Shown here: positions 1 through 5,211 of the stretch, one piece after another
Position numbering within the stretch: the first letter of the stretch is position 1
Layout of the letters: every line of letters begins with the position of its first letter
Assembly: GCA_028875085.1 (NCBI GenBank)
Contig: JAPPFU010000121.1
Span: 1 to 5,211 of the forward strand
Source: Chloroflexota bacterium
GTDB lineage: Bacteria; Chloroflexota; Dehalococcoidia; Lucifugimonadales; Australimonadaceae
Length of the DNA: 5,211 nucleotides
Direction of reading: 5' to 3'
The notes under the pieces: model-generated
Told to the model about the DNA's origin: nothing
The model's input: only the letters and a program-made list of their open reading frames with translations
Databases searched by the model: none
Program-made: the position numbers and the translations under genes

Positions 1-90
1 CTGCAAGCGCCTGTCCGCGCCCTCCTGCGCCGCCTAGCCCAAGTGCCCAGAGGGTAAGGAGGAGCTTCCCGCTCTTCACGCAGGGTGTGT

Positions 91-116
91 CGAGGGGCGG
101 CCAGCCCCTCGGCTGG
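91..116. repeat. Two overlapping, mutually exclusive hairpins
   Basis: CGAGGGGC (91-98) pairs perfectly with GCCCCTCG (104-111) across a 5-base loop. CCAGCC (101-106) pairs perfectly with GGCTGG (111-116) across a 4-base loop. The two stems share bases 101-111, so only one can form at a time. The structures are read directly from the sequence. A role as terminator, repeat element or attenuator is inference. Confidence 0.7.
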
Positions 117-120
117 GGGG

Positions 121-139
121 TGTGGGGGTATCCCCCACA
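121..139 (+). terminator. GC-rich hairpin, possible terminator for plus strand
   Basis: TGTGGGGG (121-128) pairs perfectly with CCCCCACA (132-139) around a TAT loop. On the plus strand it is followed after six bases by a T-rich tract (146-159), which resembles a loose intrinsic terminator for a gene entering from the left edge. On the minus strand it lies about 50 bases after the transporter stop but has a C-run instead of a U-run downstream, so it would be a poor intrinsic terminator for that gene. It may equally be a copy of a palindromic repeat, since its left part recurs inside the small gene at 1657-1670. Confidence 0.4.
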
Positions 140-189
140 ACAAACCTTTTATCTTTTTGAAGGGCGGGACGCGGGGCAGAAGCGGCCCG

Positions 190-1491
190 CTACCCTGCGA
201 AGATGGGCGCCTGGCTGCGCCCGTAGCGGCGGCGCACGTAGCCCGCCACCAGACCTAGCCCCGCCGCCAACGCTGCCATCGCCCCGGCGTAGAGGAACAC
301 CGAGCGCACGCCGTAGGCGTCGGCCACGAAGCCGGACACCAGCGGCCCCAGCGCCGTGAAGACCGAAATGCCGCCGTAGATGATGGACACCGTCGTCGCC
401 TGCACGTTGTCGCCGCCCACATCGCACGCCGCTGCCACCAGCAACGCCGTCGTCGAGAACAGGAACGCGCCCGCCACCCCAAGGCCGATGAGGAAAAGCA
501 GTCCCTCGCCTGTCGCGTAGAGCGTGAACAGCGCCCCCGCCAATCCGAACAGCGCGGGCACGATCACCGTCCAGCGCCCGATTTTGTCCAGCAGGTAGCC
601 CATCAGCGGCTGCGCGCCGATGCCCACCGCCTGCGCTAGCGTAACGTACACCCCCACGGTGAAGGTGGACTTGCCCAGGTCTTCACGCACGTAGACGGGT
701 AAGAAGGTGAAGATGGCCGATTGCGCCGCCGCGAACGCGCCCGCCGTCGCGAGCACCAGCAGCATCTGGGGCGACGCCGCCAACCCCGCGAAACCACGCA
801 CGTAGTCGGCCACCGTGCTGCTGCCCGATTCCATCCGGAACCTGCGCGTCAGCAGCCAAAGCACGAGCGCCGTAACCGCCAGCGGGATGAATCCCACCTC
901 CAACACCGTCCGCCATGACATCACGATTAGCAGCGCCCCGGCCAGCAGCGGCCCTAGCGTCTCGCCGATGCTGGCGCCCGTGCCGTGTAGCGATATGGCG
1001 AGTCCACGGCGGTCGTAGTAGACGCGGGACAGCACGCCCAGCGCGGGCGGGTGGTACGCGGTGAACAGCATCGACGTGAGCGATGCGTAGATGGTGGCGT
1101 CGACGATATTGACGGAGCGCGCCAGCGCGAACTGGAAGACGCCGATGAACACCAGGACTCCCGCCAACATTGGCGAGAAATGCTTGGTGTAGCGCTCGGC
1201 GAAGAAGCCGGAGGGCACGTTGGAGACGCCGCCGGCGATCGAGCGGACGGTGGAAAACGCGCCCAAGCCCGTGTTGGAGAGGGCGAGCGATGCCTTGATC
1301 TCAGGCAACAGGATGAAGAAACCGGAGGCAAAGACATGCTTGACGGCGTGGCCAAGCACGATGGCCCAAAGCAGGGAGCGGGAGCCGGGGGCGCGGTTCG
1401 GAGGCACGGCTACGCCCGCGCTGACCGCGTTATCCGCGTGGGCAGGCGAGGCCTGGTCTACGGGACGGTCAGGCGGGCGCATCGACTGCAT
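190..1491 (-). CDS. MFS transporter, fosmidomycin-resistance (Fsr)-like
   Basis: A 433-residue major facilitator protein, probably an inner-membrane efflux pump driven by proton exchange. About 12 hydrophobic segments can be placed by eye: six between residues 39 and 215, a hydrophilic central loop around 216-240, and six between 243 and 418. Fsr-like signs are the histidine near the first segment (LGHAVKH, 46-52), the YHPPA motif (146-150) and the RRGLAISLHGTGASIGETLG stretch (161-180), which lines up with the RxGLA...GG..G..LGPLL region of Fsr. A motif-A-like loop GYLLDKIGRW is at 298-307. The first 38 residues are hydrophilic and Pro/Ala-rich, longer than usual; M4 is an alternative start. 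I chose 1491 because AGGCGG lies 8 bases upstream. The gene begins 28 bases after the small gene ending at 1520 and is probably cotranscribed with it. The MFS assignment is firm; the Fsr subgroup and the substrate are not. Confidence 0.85.
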   Translation of the reverse strand: MQSMRPPDRPVDQASPAHADNAVSAGVAVPPNRAPGSRSLLWAIVLGHAVKHVFASGFFILLPEIKASLALSNTGLGAFSTVRSIAGGVSNVPSGFFAERYTKHFSPMLAGVLVFIGVFQFALARSVNIVDATIYASLTSMLFTAYHPPALGVLSRVYYDRRGLAISLHGTGASIGETLGPLLAGALLIVMSWRTVLEVGFIPLAVTALVLWLLTRRFRMESGSSTVADYVRGFAGLAASPQMLLVLATAGAFAAAQSAIFTFLPVYVREDLGKSTFTVGVYVTLAQAVGIGAQPLMGYLLDKIGRWTVIVPALFGLAGALFTLYATGEGLLFLIGLGVAGAFLFSTTALLVAAACDVGGDNVQATTVSIIYGGISVFTALGPLVSGFVADAYGVRSVFLYAGAMAALAAGLGLVAGYVRRRYGRSQAPIFAG

Positions 1492-1499
1492 TGTAGCGT

Positions 1500-1505
1500 C
1501 CGCCT
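1500..1505 (-). promoter_or_regulatory. Ribosome binding site of the Fsr-like transporter
   Basis: AGGCGG on the minus strand, five of six bases of AGGAGG, 8 bases before the ATG whose first base is 1491. It sits in the 28-base gap after the small gene and favours this ATG over the one three codons further in. Confidence 0.55.
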
Positions 1506-1519
1506 ATGACGGGCGGAAT

Positions 1520-1837
1520 CTACTGGGCAGCTGCGGCGATCTCTTCGCTGGTGCGGCGCCGACGCCGGCGGCGGGGCTCTCCGGAGTCCAGCCAGAAGAT
1601 GACCGTGTCGTCTTTGGTGCGCCTAACCACAAACTCCCTGCCTTGTTCGGGGGGGGGGGGGGTGTGGGGGGGGCCCACGGCGGTGACCGACTCGCCCGGG
1701 TCGGGGGTCAGCTTCCCAGCCTGGCCCATCTCCACCTGCTCGACGTACTCCACGTACTGGCGAATGAGCTGCGCGCGCTTGCCCGTCCCGCTTTGCAACT
1801 GCGCTTCGCCGAGCGTAAGCCTCTGAAACTCGGGCAT
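1520..1837 (-). CDS. Small basic-tailed protein of unknown function
   Basis: A 105-residue protein that I do not recognise. Residues 1-40 look helical and Gln/Glu-rich (RAQLIRQYVEYVEQVEMGQ, 21-39). Then comes GKLTPDPGESVTAV (41-54), a proline-rich stretch (GPPHTPPPPE, 55-64), a likely beta-hairpin REFVVRRTKDDTVIFWL (67-83), seven consecutive arginines (89-95) and a short acidic/alanine tail. There is no signal peptide or membrane segment, so it is probably cytoplasmic; the arginine run suggests nucleic-acid or acidic-partner binding, which is inference. It is real rather than a shadow because AAGGAGGT precedes the ATG by 7 bases and its codons end mostly in G/C. It leads the transporter gene by 28 bases, so the two probably form an operon. 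The proline stretch is encoded by G-runs of 14 and 8 on the plus strand, an unusual feature inside a gene. Confidence 0.75.
   Translation of the reverse strand: MPEFQRLTLGEAQLQSGTGKRAQLIRQYVEYVEQVEMGQAGKLTPDPGESVTAVGPPHTPPPPEQGREFVVRRTKDDTVIFWLDSGEPRRRRRRRTSEEIAAAAQ
1649..1676. repeat. G-tract (G14-TGT-G8-CCC) inside the small gene
   Basis: The plus strand has 14 G (1649-1662), TGT, 8 G (1666-1673) and CCC. The 14-mer GGGGGGTGTGGGGG at 1657-1670 also occurs at 115-128 next to the left-edge hairpin. Such tracts are prone to slippage and can fold as G-quadruplexes; they are also a common place for length errors in assembly. In the length given, the reading frame of the minus-strand gene stays open. 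Confidence 0.85.
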
Positions 1838-1844
1838 AGAGGTG

Positions 1845-1852
1845 ACCTCCTT
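1845..1852 (-). promoter_or_regulatory. Near-perfect Shine-Dalgarno of the small gene
   Basis: AAGGAGGT on the minus strand, 7 bases before the ATG whose first base is 1837. It is the strongest ribosome binding site in the window and is the main reason to accept the 105-codon frame over overlapping frames on the other strand. Confidence 0.85.
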
Positions 1853-2043
1853 TTTCCTTCGGAACAGCGCGTTCTTGCGCGCCGTTCGCGGTCAGTTTCT
1901 AGCTCCAATGGATATCACAAGGCCGCGCCGTTTGTAAACCCTTACCGCAAATTCCGCCGCAAATCTGCCATGAACGCCCTCGCGCCGCCCCGATTCGCGC
2001 GACCTAATTGTGCCCGGCGCGCTCCGGCGGCGGGCGCCGCCCG

Positions 2044-2072
2044 TTGCCAGGCGCGCCGCCGCGCTCCATAAT
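2044..2072 (+). promoter_or_regulatory. Sigma-70-type promoter, TTGCCA-N17-CATAAT
   Basis: TTGCCA (2044-2049) matches the -35 consensus in five of six bases and CATAAT (2067-2072) matches the -10 in five of six, with the ideal 17-base spacer. Transcription would start near 2079-2080, only about 6-7 bases before the ATG at 2086. That gives a near-leaderless mRNA, which agrees with the lack of a Shine-Dalgarno sequence there. This is a match by eye, not an experiment. Confidence 0.55.
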
Positions 2073-2085
2073 TGCAACCTAGCCT

Positions 2086-3396
2086 ATGGCGCACGATACC
2101 CATACTGCGGCGCCCGCCAGGCGTCTCCGCCTTCCTCCCGCCTTCAACTACCCCGCCTACCGCGTCTACTGGGGCGGCAGCCTTGCGTCCATCCTCGGCT
2201 ACCAAGTCTTCCTCTTCTCTCAGTTCAATCTCGTCCACCACCTCACCGGCTCCGCCGCGTTCATCGGGCTGACCGGCGCCGCCTCCGCCGTCCCCTCCAT
2301 CTTCCTCAACCTCTACGGCGGCGTGGTGGCGGACAGGATAGACCGCCGCCGCTTGCTCCTGGCGACGCAGACGATGAACGCCATCGTCATGGGGCTGCTG
2401 GGCGCGCTCACCTTCGCGGGCCGCGTCGAGCCGTGGCACGTCGTCGCGGTGTCGTTCGTCAGCGGCGCGGTGTTCGCTTTCGATAACCCGGCGCGCCAAT
2501 CGCTCTATCCGCGCCTGGTGGCGCGCGAGGCGCTCACCAGCGCTGTCGCCTTCCAGTCGGTGATATGGCAGGGGACGCGGATGGTCGGGCCTGGCGTCGC
2601 GGGTCTGATCGTGGCCAACGTGGGTGGCGACGAGACGCTGGGCCTGGCGGCGGGCTTCTACTTCGCCGCCGCCGGCTTTTTCGTAATGGCGCTGGCGCTG
2701 ACGCGCCTCCGCATCCCTGGTGGCGATAACCAAACGGGCGCTGGGTCTTCCGGCATGCAAGCGCTCGCCGAGGGTTTGCGCTTCATCCGCGCCGATTCCA
2801 TCGTCCTGTTCCTCATCTTGATGTCTTTCGCCAACGCCTTCTTCGGCGGCGCGCACCTCATCCTCATGCCCGCCATCGCGTCCGACGTGCTGGGCGTCGG
2901 GCGCGACCTCCAAGGCTGGCTGCTCGCCGCTGGGGGCGCGGGCGCGTTGAGCGTAACGCTCATCGTCGGCACCCGCCGCCGCGTGCGCGCCCCTGCCGCG
3001 ATGATCATCGGCGGCGCTACGCTCTACGGACTGCTCGTCGCCGCGTTCGCGCTCACGGCGGAGTGGGTCGGCTCCTATCCGCTGGCGCTGGTTCTCGTGC
3101 TAGCGATGGGCGTAACCCAATCGGCCTACATGGTGACCATCATGAGTTCGCTGATGATGGCGACGCCCGACCGGATGCGCGGGCGCGTGATGGGCGTGTT
3201 CGGCATCACCTACGCGATGCTGCCGCTGTCCGGCCTGCAAGCGGGCGTCCTCGCCGAGTTCATCGGCGTGCCGATGGCGCTTGCTATCGGCGGCTTCATC
3301 GTCTCCTTCATCGCTGTCGCGTTCGCCGCCGCCAACCCCAAGATACGCGCCCTGGGGCATCGGCAGCGCGAGTCGCAGGCCGCGGCGGCAGGGTAG
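2086..3396 (+). CDS. MFS transporter, EntS/MFS_3 type
   Basis: A 436-residue major facilitator protein of the group that includes the enterobactin exporter EntS and many uncharacterised exporters. Twelve hydrophobic segments fit between residues 25 and 416, with a central loop at about 208-235. Diagnostic motifs are the opening NYPAYRVYWGGSLAS (21-35), the motif-A loop GGVVADRIDRRRLL (78-91), DNPARQSLYPRLV (133-145), which is typical of this group, and the C-terminal PDRMRGRVMGVF (361-372). The ATG at 2086 is the first possible start, because an in-frame TAG occupies 2080-2082. No ribosome binding site precedes it, and the promoter at 2044-2072 would give a very short leader. It is the first gene of a likely operon with the amidohydrolase six bases downstream. 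The likely role is proton-driven export of a small organic molecule; nothing nearby points to siderophore synthesis, so an EntS function should not be assumed. Confidence 0.88.
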   Translation: MAHDTHTAAPARRLRLPPAFNYPAYRVYWGGSLASILGYQVFLFSQFNLVHHLTGSAAFIGLTGAASAVPSIFLNLYGGVVADRIDRRRLLLATQTMNAIVMGLLGALTFAGRVEPWHVVAVSFVSGAVFAFDNPARQSLYPRLVAREALTSAVAFQSVIWQGTRMVGPGVAGLIVANVGGDETLGLAAGFYFAAAGFFVMALALTRLRIPGGDNQTGAGSSGMQALAEGLRFIRADSIVLFLILMSFANAFFGGAHLILMPAIASDVLGVGRDLQGWLLAAGGAGALSVTLIVGTRRRVRAPAAMIIGGATLYGLLVAAFALTAEWVGSYPLALVLVLAMGVTQSAYMVTIMSSLMMATPDRMRGRVMGVFGITYAMLPLSGLQAGVLAEFIGVPMALAIGGFIVSFIAVAFAAANPKIRALGHRQRESQAAAAG

Positions 3397-3402
3397 GGCG
3401 CC

Positions 3403-4230
3403 ATGAGCGTGCAAATCCCGCCCGGCGCGGTAGACGCACACTGCTCCTTCACCCAACCCCCCGGCGGCGCGCCCGAACCGGACGAGCCATTCCTCCCTAA
3501 GCATCTCGCCCCGCTGCTGGAGGCAAGCGGCGTCGAGCGCGCCGTTGTCGTCCAGACGCATCCGCCGGACGAGAAGGACGACCGGCTGTTGGAGGTCGCG
3601 GAGGCTGCGCCGTTCGTTGCGGGCGTCGTGGCGTGGCTCGACCTCGCCGCGCCTGCCGCGCTCGTCCGACTCGAGCGCCTTGCGCGCCGTCCCAAGTTCA
3701 TGGGCGTCCGCTGCGACGCGGAGCGCGAGGCCGCCAACGACTGGCTCCTACGTGACGACGCGCAGCCCGCTCTGCGCGCTCTCGAGGAGCGCGAGTTAAC
3801 GCTCGACCTGGCCGTCTCAACGCGCCACTTGCGCCGGCTGCCGGAGCTGGCCGCGCGCTATCCGCGCCTGCGGTTCGTCATCGAGCATATGGCGAGCCCG
3901 CGCGTCGACTTGGGGCAGACGGAGCCGTGGGGCACGATGATGCGCGCGGCGGCGGCCTGCCCCAACGTCTGGTGCAAAGTGTCCGGCCTTCTGACGCCGG
4001 ACGTGAGCGTGCGCGCCCAAACCGCGCGCCTGCGCTCCTTCACCGCGCCGCTGGTGCGGCTGTTCGGGTTCGAGCGCCTGATGTTCGGCAGCGACTGGCC
4101 CGCGAGCGCCCAGGCATCCTCCTACGACGAGGCGCTCGCGGCGGCCATCGAGGCAGTCGGCCCGGCAAGCGACGCCCAACTGCGCCGCTTCCTCGGAGGC
4201 ACAGCCGCCGAGTGCTACCGCCTGGACTAG
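3403..4230 (+). CDS. Amidohydrolase, COG3618 lactonase-like family
   Basis: A 275-residue TIM-barrel hydrolase of the amidohydrolase_2 family, which includes L-fuconolactonase and 2-pyrone-4,6-dicarboxylate lactonase (LigI). Landmarks in order: VDAHCSF (10-16) at the end of strand 1, GVERAVVVQTHP (43-54), FVAGVVAWLDL (71-81), FMGVRCD (99-105), LDLAVSTRHL (134-143), LRFVIEHMASP (156-166), PNVWCKVSGL (187-196) and RLMFGSDWP (225-233), which carries the expected catalytic Asp231. The family normally shows DAHxHxW or DxHxH at strand 1; here the second His is Ser15, so a key active-site residue is missing. The probable reaction is hydrolysis of a lactone or ester in the cytoplasm; the substrate is unknown. 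It starts six bases after the transporter stop, with AGGG signals overlapping that stop, so translational coupling is likely. The length is normal to slightly short for the family. Confidence 0.85.
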   Translation: MSVQIPPGAVDAHCSFTQPPGGAPEPDEPFLPKHLAPLLEASGVERAVVVQTHPPDEKDDRLLEVAEAAPFVAGVVAWLDLAAPAALVRLERLARRPKFMGVRCDAEREAANDWLLRDDAQPALRALEERELTLDLAVSTRHLRRLPELAARYPRLRFVIEHMASPRVDLGQTEPWGTMMRAAAACPNVWCKVSGLLTPDVSVRAQTARLRSFTAPLVRLFGFERLMFGSDWPASAQASSYDEALAAAIEAVGPASDAQLRRFLGGTAAECYRLD

Positions 4231-4251
4231 CCTTCGCTACACCCTTCGCAC

Positions 4252-4280
4252 GTAGGGACAGGTTTCAAACCTGTCCCTAC
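4252..4280. repeat. Perfect 14+1+14 palindrome between convergent genes
   Basis: GTAGGGACAGGTTT (4252-4265) and AAACCTGTCCCTAC (4267-4280) are exact inverted copies around a single C. It lies 21 bases after the amidohydrolase stop and 27 bases from the dioxygenase stop, filling the middle of a 77-base convergent gap. No U-run follows on either strand, so it is not a textbook intrinsic terminator, yet as RNA it would form a long stem and could stop or stabilise both transcripts. Palindromes of this style are dispersed repeats in several bacterial lineages, which I infer here from memory rather than from a search. Confidence 0.85.
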
Positions 4281-4307
4281 AACGCAATAGCGTATGGCGC
4301 GCCGCGC

Positions 4308-5211
4308 CTACCGCGACGCGGGCGCGGGCGGTGCGTTCGGCGAGGCGAGGAACTTGCGCACCGCCTGGCGCTCCTCCTCCGTCTCCGGCTTGTCCGGGCG
4401 GCGGTGCCCCCACATCGAGAAGCGGTCGTGCTTCGTAACCTGCCAGTTGGCGTCGTCCACCGTCCGGCCGCCCCAGCCGTACTCCACGCCGAAGCCGCTG
4501 GGAGTCTCCATGTAGAAGGAGATCATGTGGTCGTTGGTGTGGCGCCCCAGGCGCTGGGTTATCCACACGCCTTGCTCGTCCGCGATGTCGTAGGCGCGGC
4601 CCACGTCGTCGATCGAGTTCAACTCGATCATAAAGTGGCCGATGTGCTTGGCCGACGGGCGGTTGGACACCACCGCCGTGTGCTCGCGCGGGTTGCAGTG
4701 GAAGAAGCGGTCGACGCCGTCCGCGCCCGCGTCGCTCGGCTTGAAGCCGAGGCACTCGGTGAGGATCTGCGTCACCCGCTCGAAGTCCTCCGCCCGCTCC
4801 GGCGCCAGCCCCACGTGGCCGAGCCCCAGTTCGCCCGTCTTGAAGCCGGTGATGGGGCGGCCTGGCCGGAAGGGCTGCTCGAAGAGCACGTGCGGGCCGA
4901 CGTAGACCTCCATGTTCAGGCCGCTCACGTCGAACTTCACCATGTCGGAGACGTGGCGGTTGGCCAGTTCTTCCGGCGTGGCCTGGGAGTACTCCACGCC
5001 CGCCGCCAGCAACTTCGCCTTCACCTCTTCGTACTGCTCGCGGTTGGGCGTCTGCCAGCCCACGTAGAGCATGTCGTCGGCGTCCGACGGCGCGAGCGCC
5101 ACGCGGTGATGGTGCTCGTCCATCCGCAGGTACACCGTCCCGTCCTCCGCGTGCTCGATCGCCTCCATCCCCAGCACGTTGGTGGCGATCTCCTCCCACG
5201 CGTCCACGTCG
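4308..5211 (-). CDS. Extradiol ring-cleavage dioxygenase (BphC/HsaC-like), 5' end missing
   Basis: A two-domain VOC-fold enzyme that opens catechol-type rings next to the hydroxyls using Fe(II) and O2, like 2,3-dihydroxybiphenyl 1,2-dioxygenase. Numbering residues from the valine codon at 5207, the metal ligands are His131 (LGLGHVGL), His191 (GHFMIEL) and Glu242 (GVEYGW). The active-site residues equivalent to BphC His195, His241, Asn243, Asp244 and Tyr250 are His176, His223, Asn225, Asp226 and Tyr232, with matching spacing. The GRHTNDHMISFY and VEYGWGGRTVDDANW stretches are highly typical of type I extradiol enzymes. The GTG at 5207 is not a true start: it falls within the DVDAWEEIATNVLGM helix of domain 1, and the frame stays open to the edge, so roughly ten residues are missing. 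After WGHR (266-269) there is an extra tail of about 30 residues, charged then Pro/Ala-rich. The enzyme appears catalytically intact; the substrate cannot be told from sequence alone. Confidence 0.92.
   Translation of the reverse strand, partial: DVDAWEEIATNVLGMEAIEHAEDGTVYLRMDEHHHRVALAPSDADDMLYVGWQTPNREQYEEVKAKLLAAGVEYSQATPEELANRHVSDMVKFDVSGLNMEVYVGPHVLFEQPFRPGRPITGFKTGELGLGHVGLAPERAEDFERVTQILTECLGFKPSDAGADGVDRFFHCNPREHTAVVSNRPSAKHIGHFMIELNSIDDVGRAYDIADEQGVWITQRLGRHTNDHMISFYMETPSGFGVEYGWGGRTVDDANWQVTKHDRFSMWGHRRPDKPETEEERQAVRKFLASPNAPPAPASR

Larger units (their letters stand above)
1..189. other. Mostly intergenic left edge with hairpin cluster
   Basis: No complete gene is visible here. A plus-strand gene may end at the very start: one frame reads 18 codons to a TAA at 55-57 (ending LAQVPRG) and another reads 11 codons, all ending in G or C, to a TAG at 35-37. 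The piece is too short to choose between them. From 91 to 139 three hairpins are packed together, followed by the T-rich stretch CCTTTTATCTTTTT at 146-159. If a plus-strand gene does end at the edge, this is a convergent junction with the transporter that ends at 190. Nothing else is recognisable. Confidence 0.5.
1838..2085. promoter_or_regulatory. Divergent control region between the two operons
   Basis: A 248-base gap between the starts of the minus-strand small gene and the plus-strand transporter. It is more A/T-rich around 1900-1970 than the genes beside it. The right end carries a good promoter for the transporter (2044-2072). For the minus strand a weak candidate is TTTACA (1933-1938) followed 16 bases later by GATATC (1911-1916), preceded by TG one base away like an extended -10; it matches only half of the -10 consensus. 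A short symmetric site GTTT-GT-AAAC covers 1930-1939 and overlaps that -35, so it could be an operator, but it is short enough to be chance. No regulator gene lies in the window. Confidence 0.5.

Noticed and set aside
1840..1850. Symmetric GAGGT-G-ACCTC at the small gene's ribosome binding site as a hairpin or operator
   Set aside because: A one-base loop cannot fold as an RNA hairpin, and the symmetry follows from a Shine-Dalgarno sequence beside a chance complement.
1220..2071. Plus-strand open frame of 283 codons across the left operon start
   Set aside because: It runs antisense through the Fsr-like transporter start, the small gene and the divergent promoter region, has no ribosome binding site and no recognisable domain.
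1942..2913. Long minus-strand open frame of 323 codons
   Set aside because: It lies antisense to the EntS-type transporter and is rich in Arg, Glu, Asp and His with no domain; this is the usual shadow of a membrane protein gene in GC-rich DNA.
4237..5199. Minus-strand open frame of 320 codons overlapping the dioxygenase
   Set aside because: Low-complexity Gly/Arg/Ala translation in the wrong frame; the overlapping frame encodes an unmistakable extradiol dioxygenase.
5205..5207. GTG as the start of the dioxygenase
   Set aside because: It encodes the valine within a conserved first helix (DVDAWEEIATNVLGM), and the frame is open upstream to the window edge, so the true start is outside.
1..5211. 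CRISPR array, tRNA, rRNA, insertion sequence or defence system
   Set aside because: No spaced direct repeats, cloverleaf, rRNA segment, transposase or known defence domains were seen on either strand.

Overview
This is a GC-rich bacterial fragment whose genes nearly all end codons in G or C. It holds five protein genes, one of them cut by the right edge. I see no rRNA, tRNA, CRISPR array, transposase or phage gene. The mix of MFS exporters, a COG3618-type amidohydrolase and a VOC extradiol dioxygenase, with short GC-rich palindromes in the gaps, would fit a Chloroflexota genome of the Dehalococcoidia/SAR202 type. That placement rests on gene style and palindrome style only and is a weak inference; an actinobacterial or proteobacterial source is not excluded.

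Layout from left to right. Positions 1-189 are mostly intergenic and carry three closely packed hairpins. A minus-strand pair follows: an MFS transporter resembling the fosmidomycin-resistance (Fsr) group (190-1491) and, upstream of it, a small unrecognised 105-residue protein (1520-1837) with a near-perfect ribosome binding site. The 105-codon gene contains a run of 14 G on the plus strand. A divergent control region (1838-2085) separates this pair from a plus-strand pair: a second MFS transporter of the EntS/MFS_3 type (2086-3396) and, six bases after its stop codon, an amidohydrolase of the lactonase-like family (3403-4230). A 77-base convergent gap holds a perfect 14+1+14 palindrome. The last gene, on the minus strand (4308 to the edge), is an extradiol ring-cleavage dioxygenase of the BphC/HsaC type with all the metal and active-site residues I could check; its first residues lie outside the window.

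How they may work together. The dioxygenase opens catechol-type rings, the amidohydrolase probably hydrolyses a lactone or similar ester, and the two transporters probably export (or import) small organic molecules. A catabolic or detoxification role is reasonable, but the dioxygenase is convergent to the others and need not belong to the same pathway. I found no clear new multi-gene system. The best leads are the G-tract that could switch the small gene's frame, a near-leaderless promoter for the second transporter, a missing histidine in the amidohydrolase, and palindromes at the two convergent or putatively convergent junctions.
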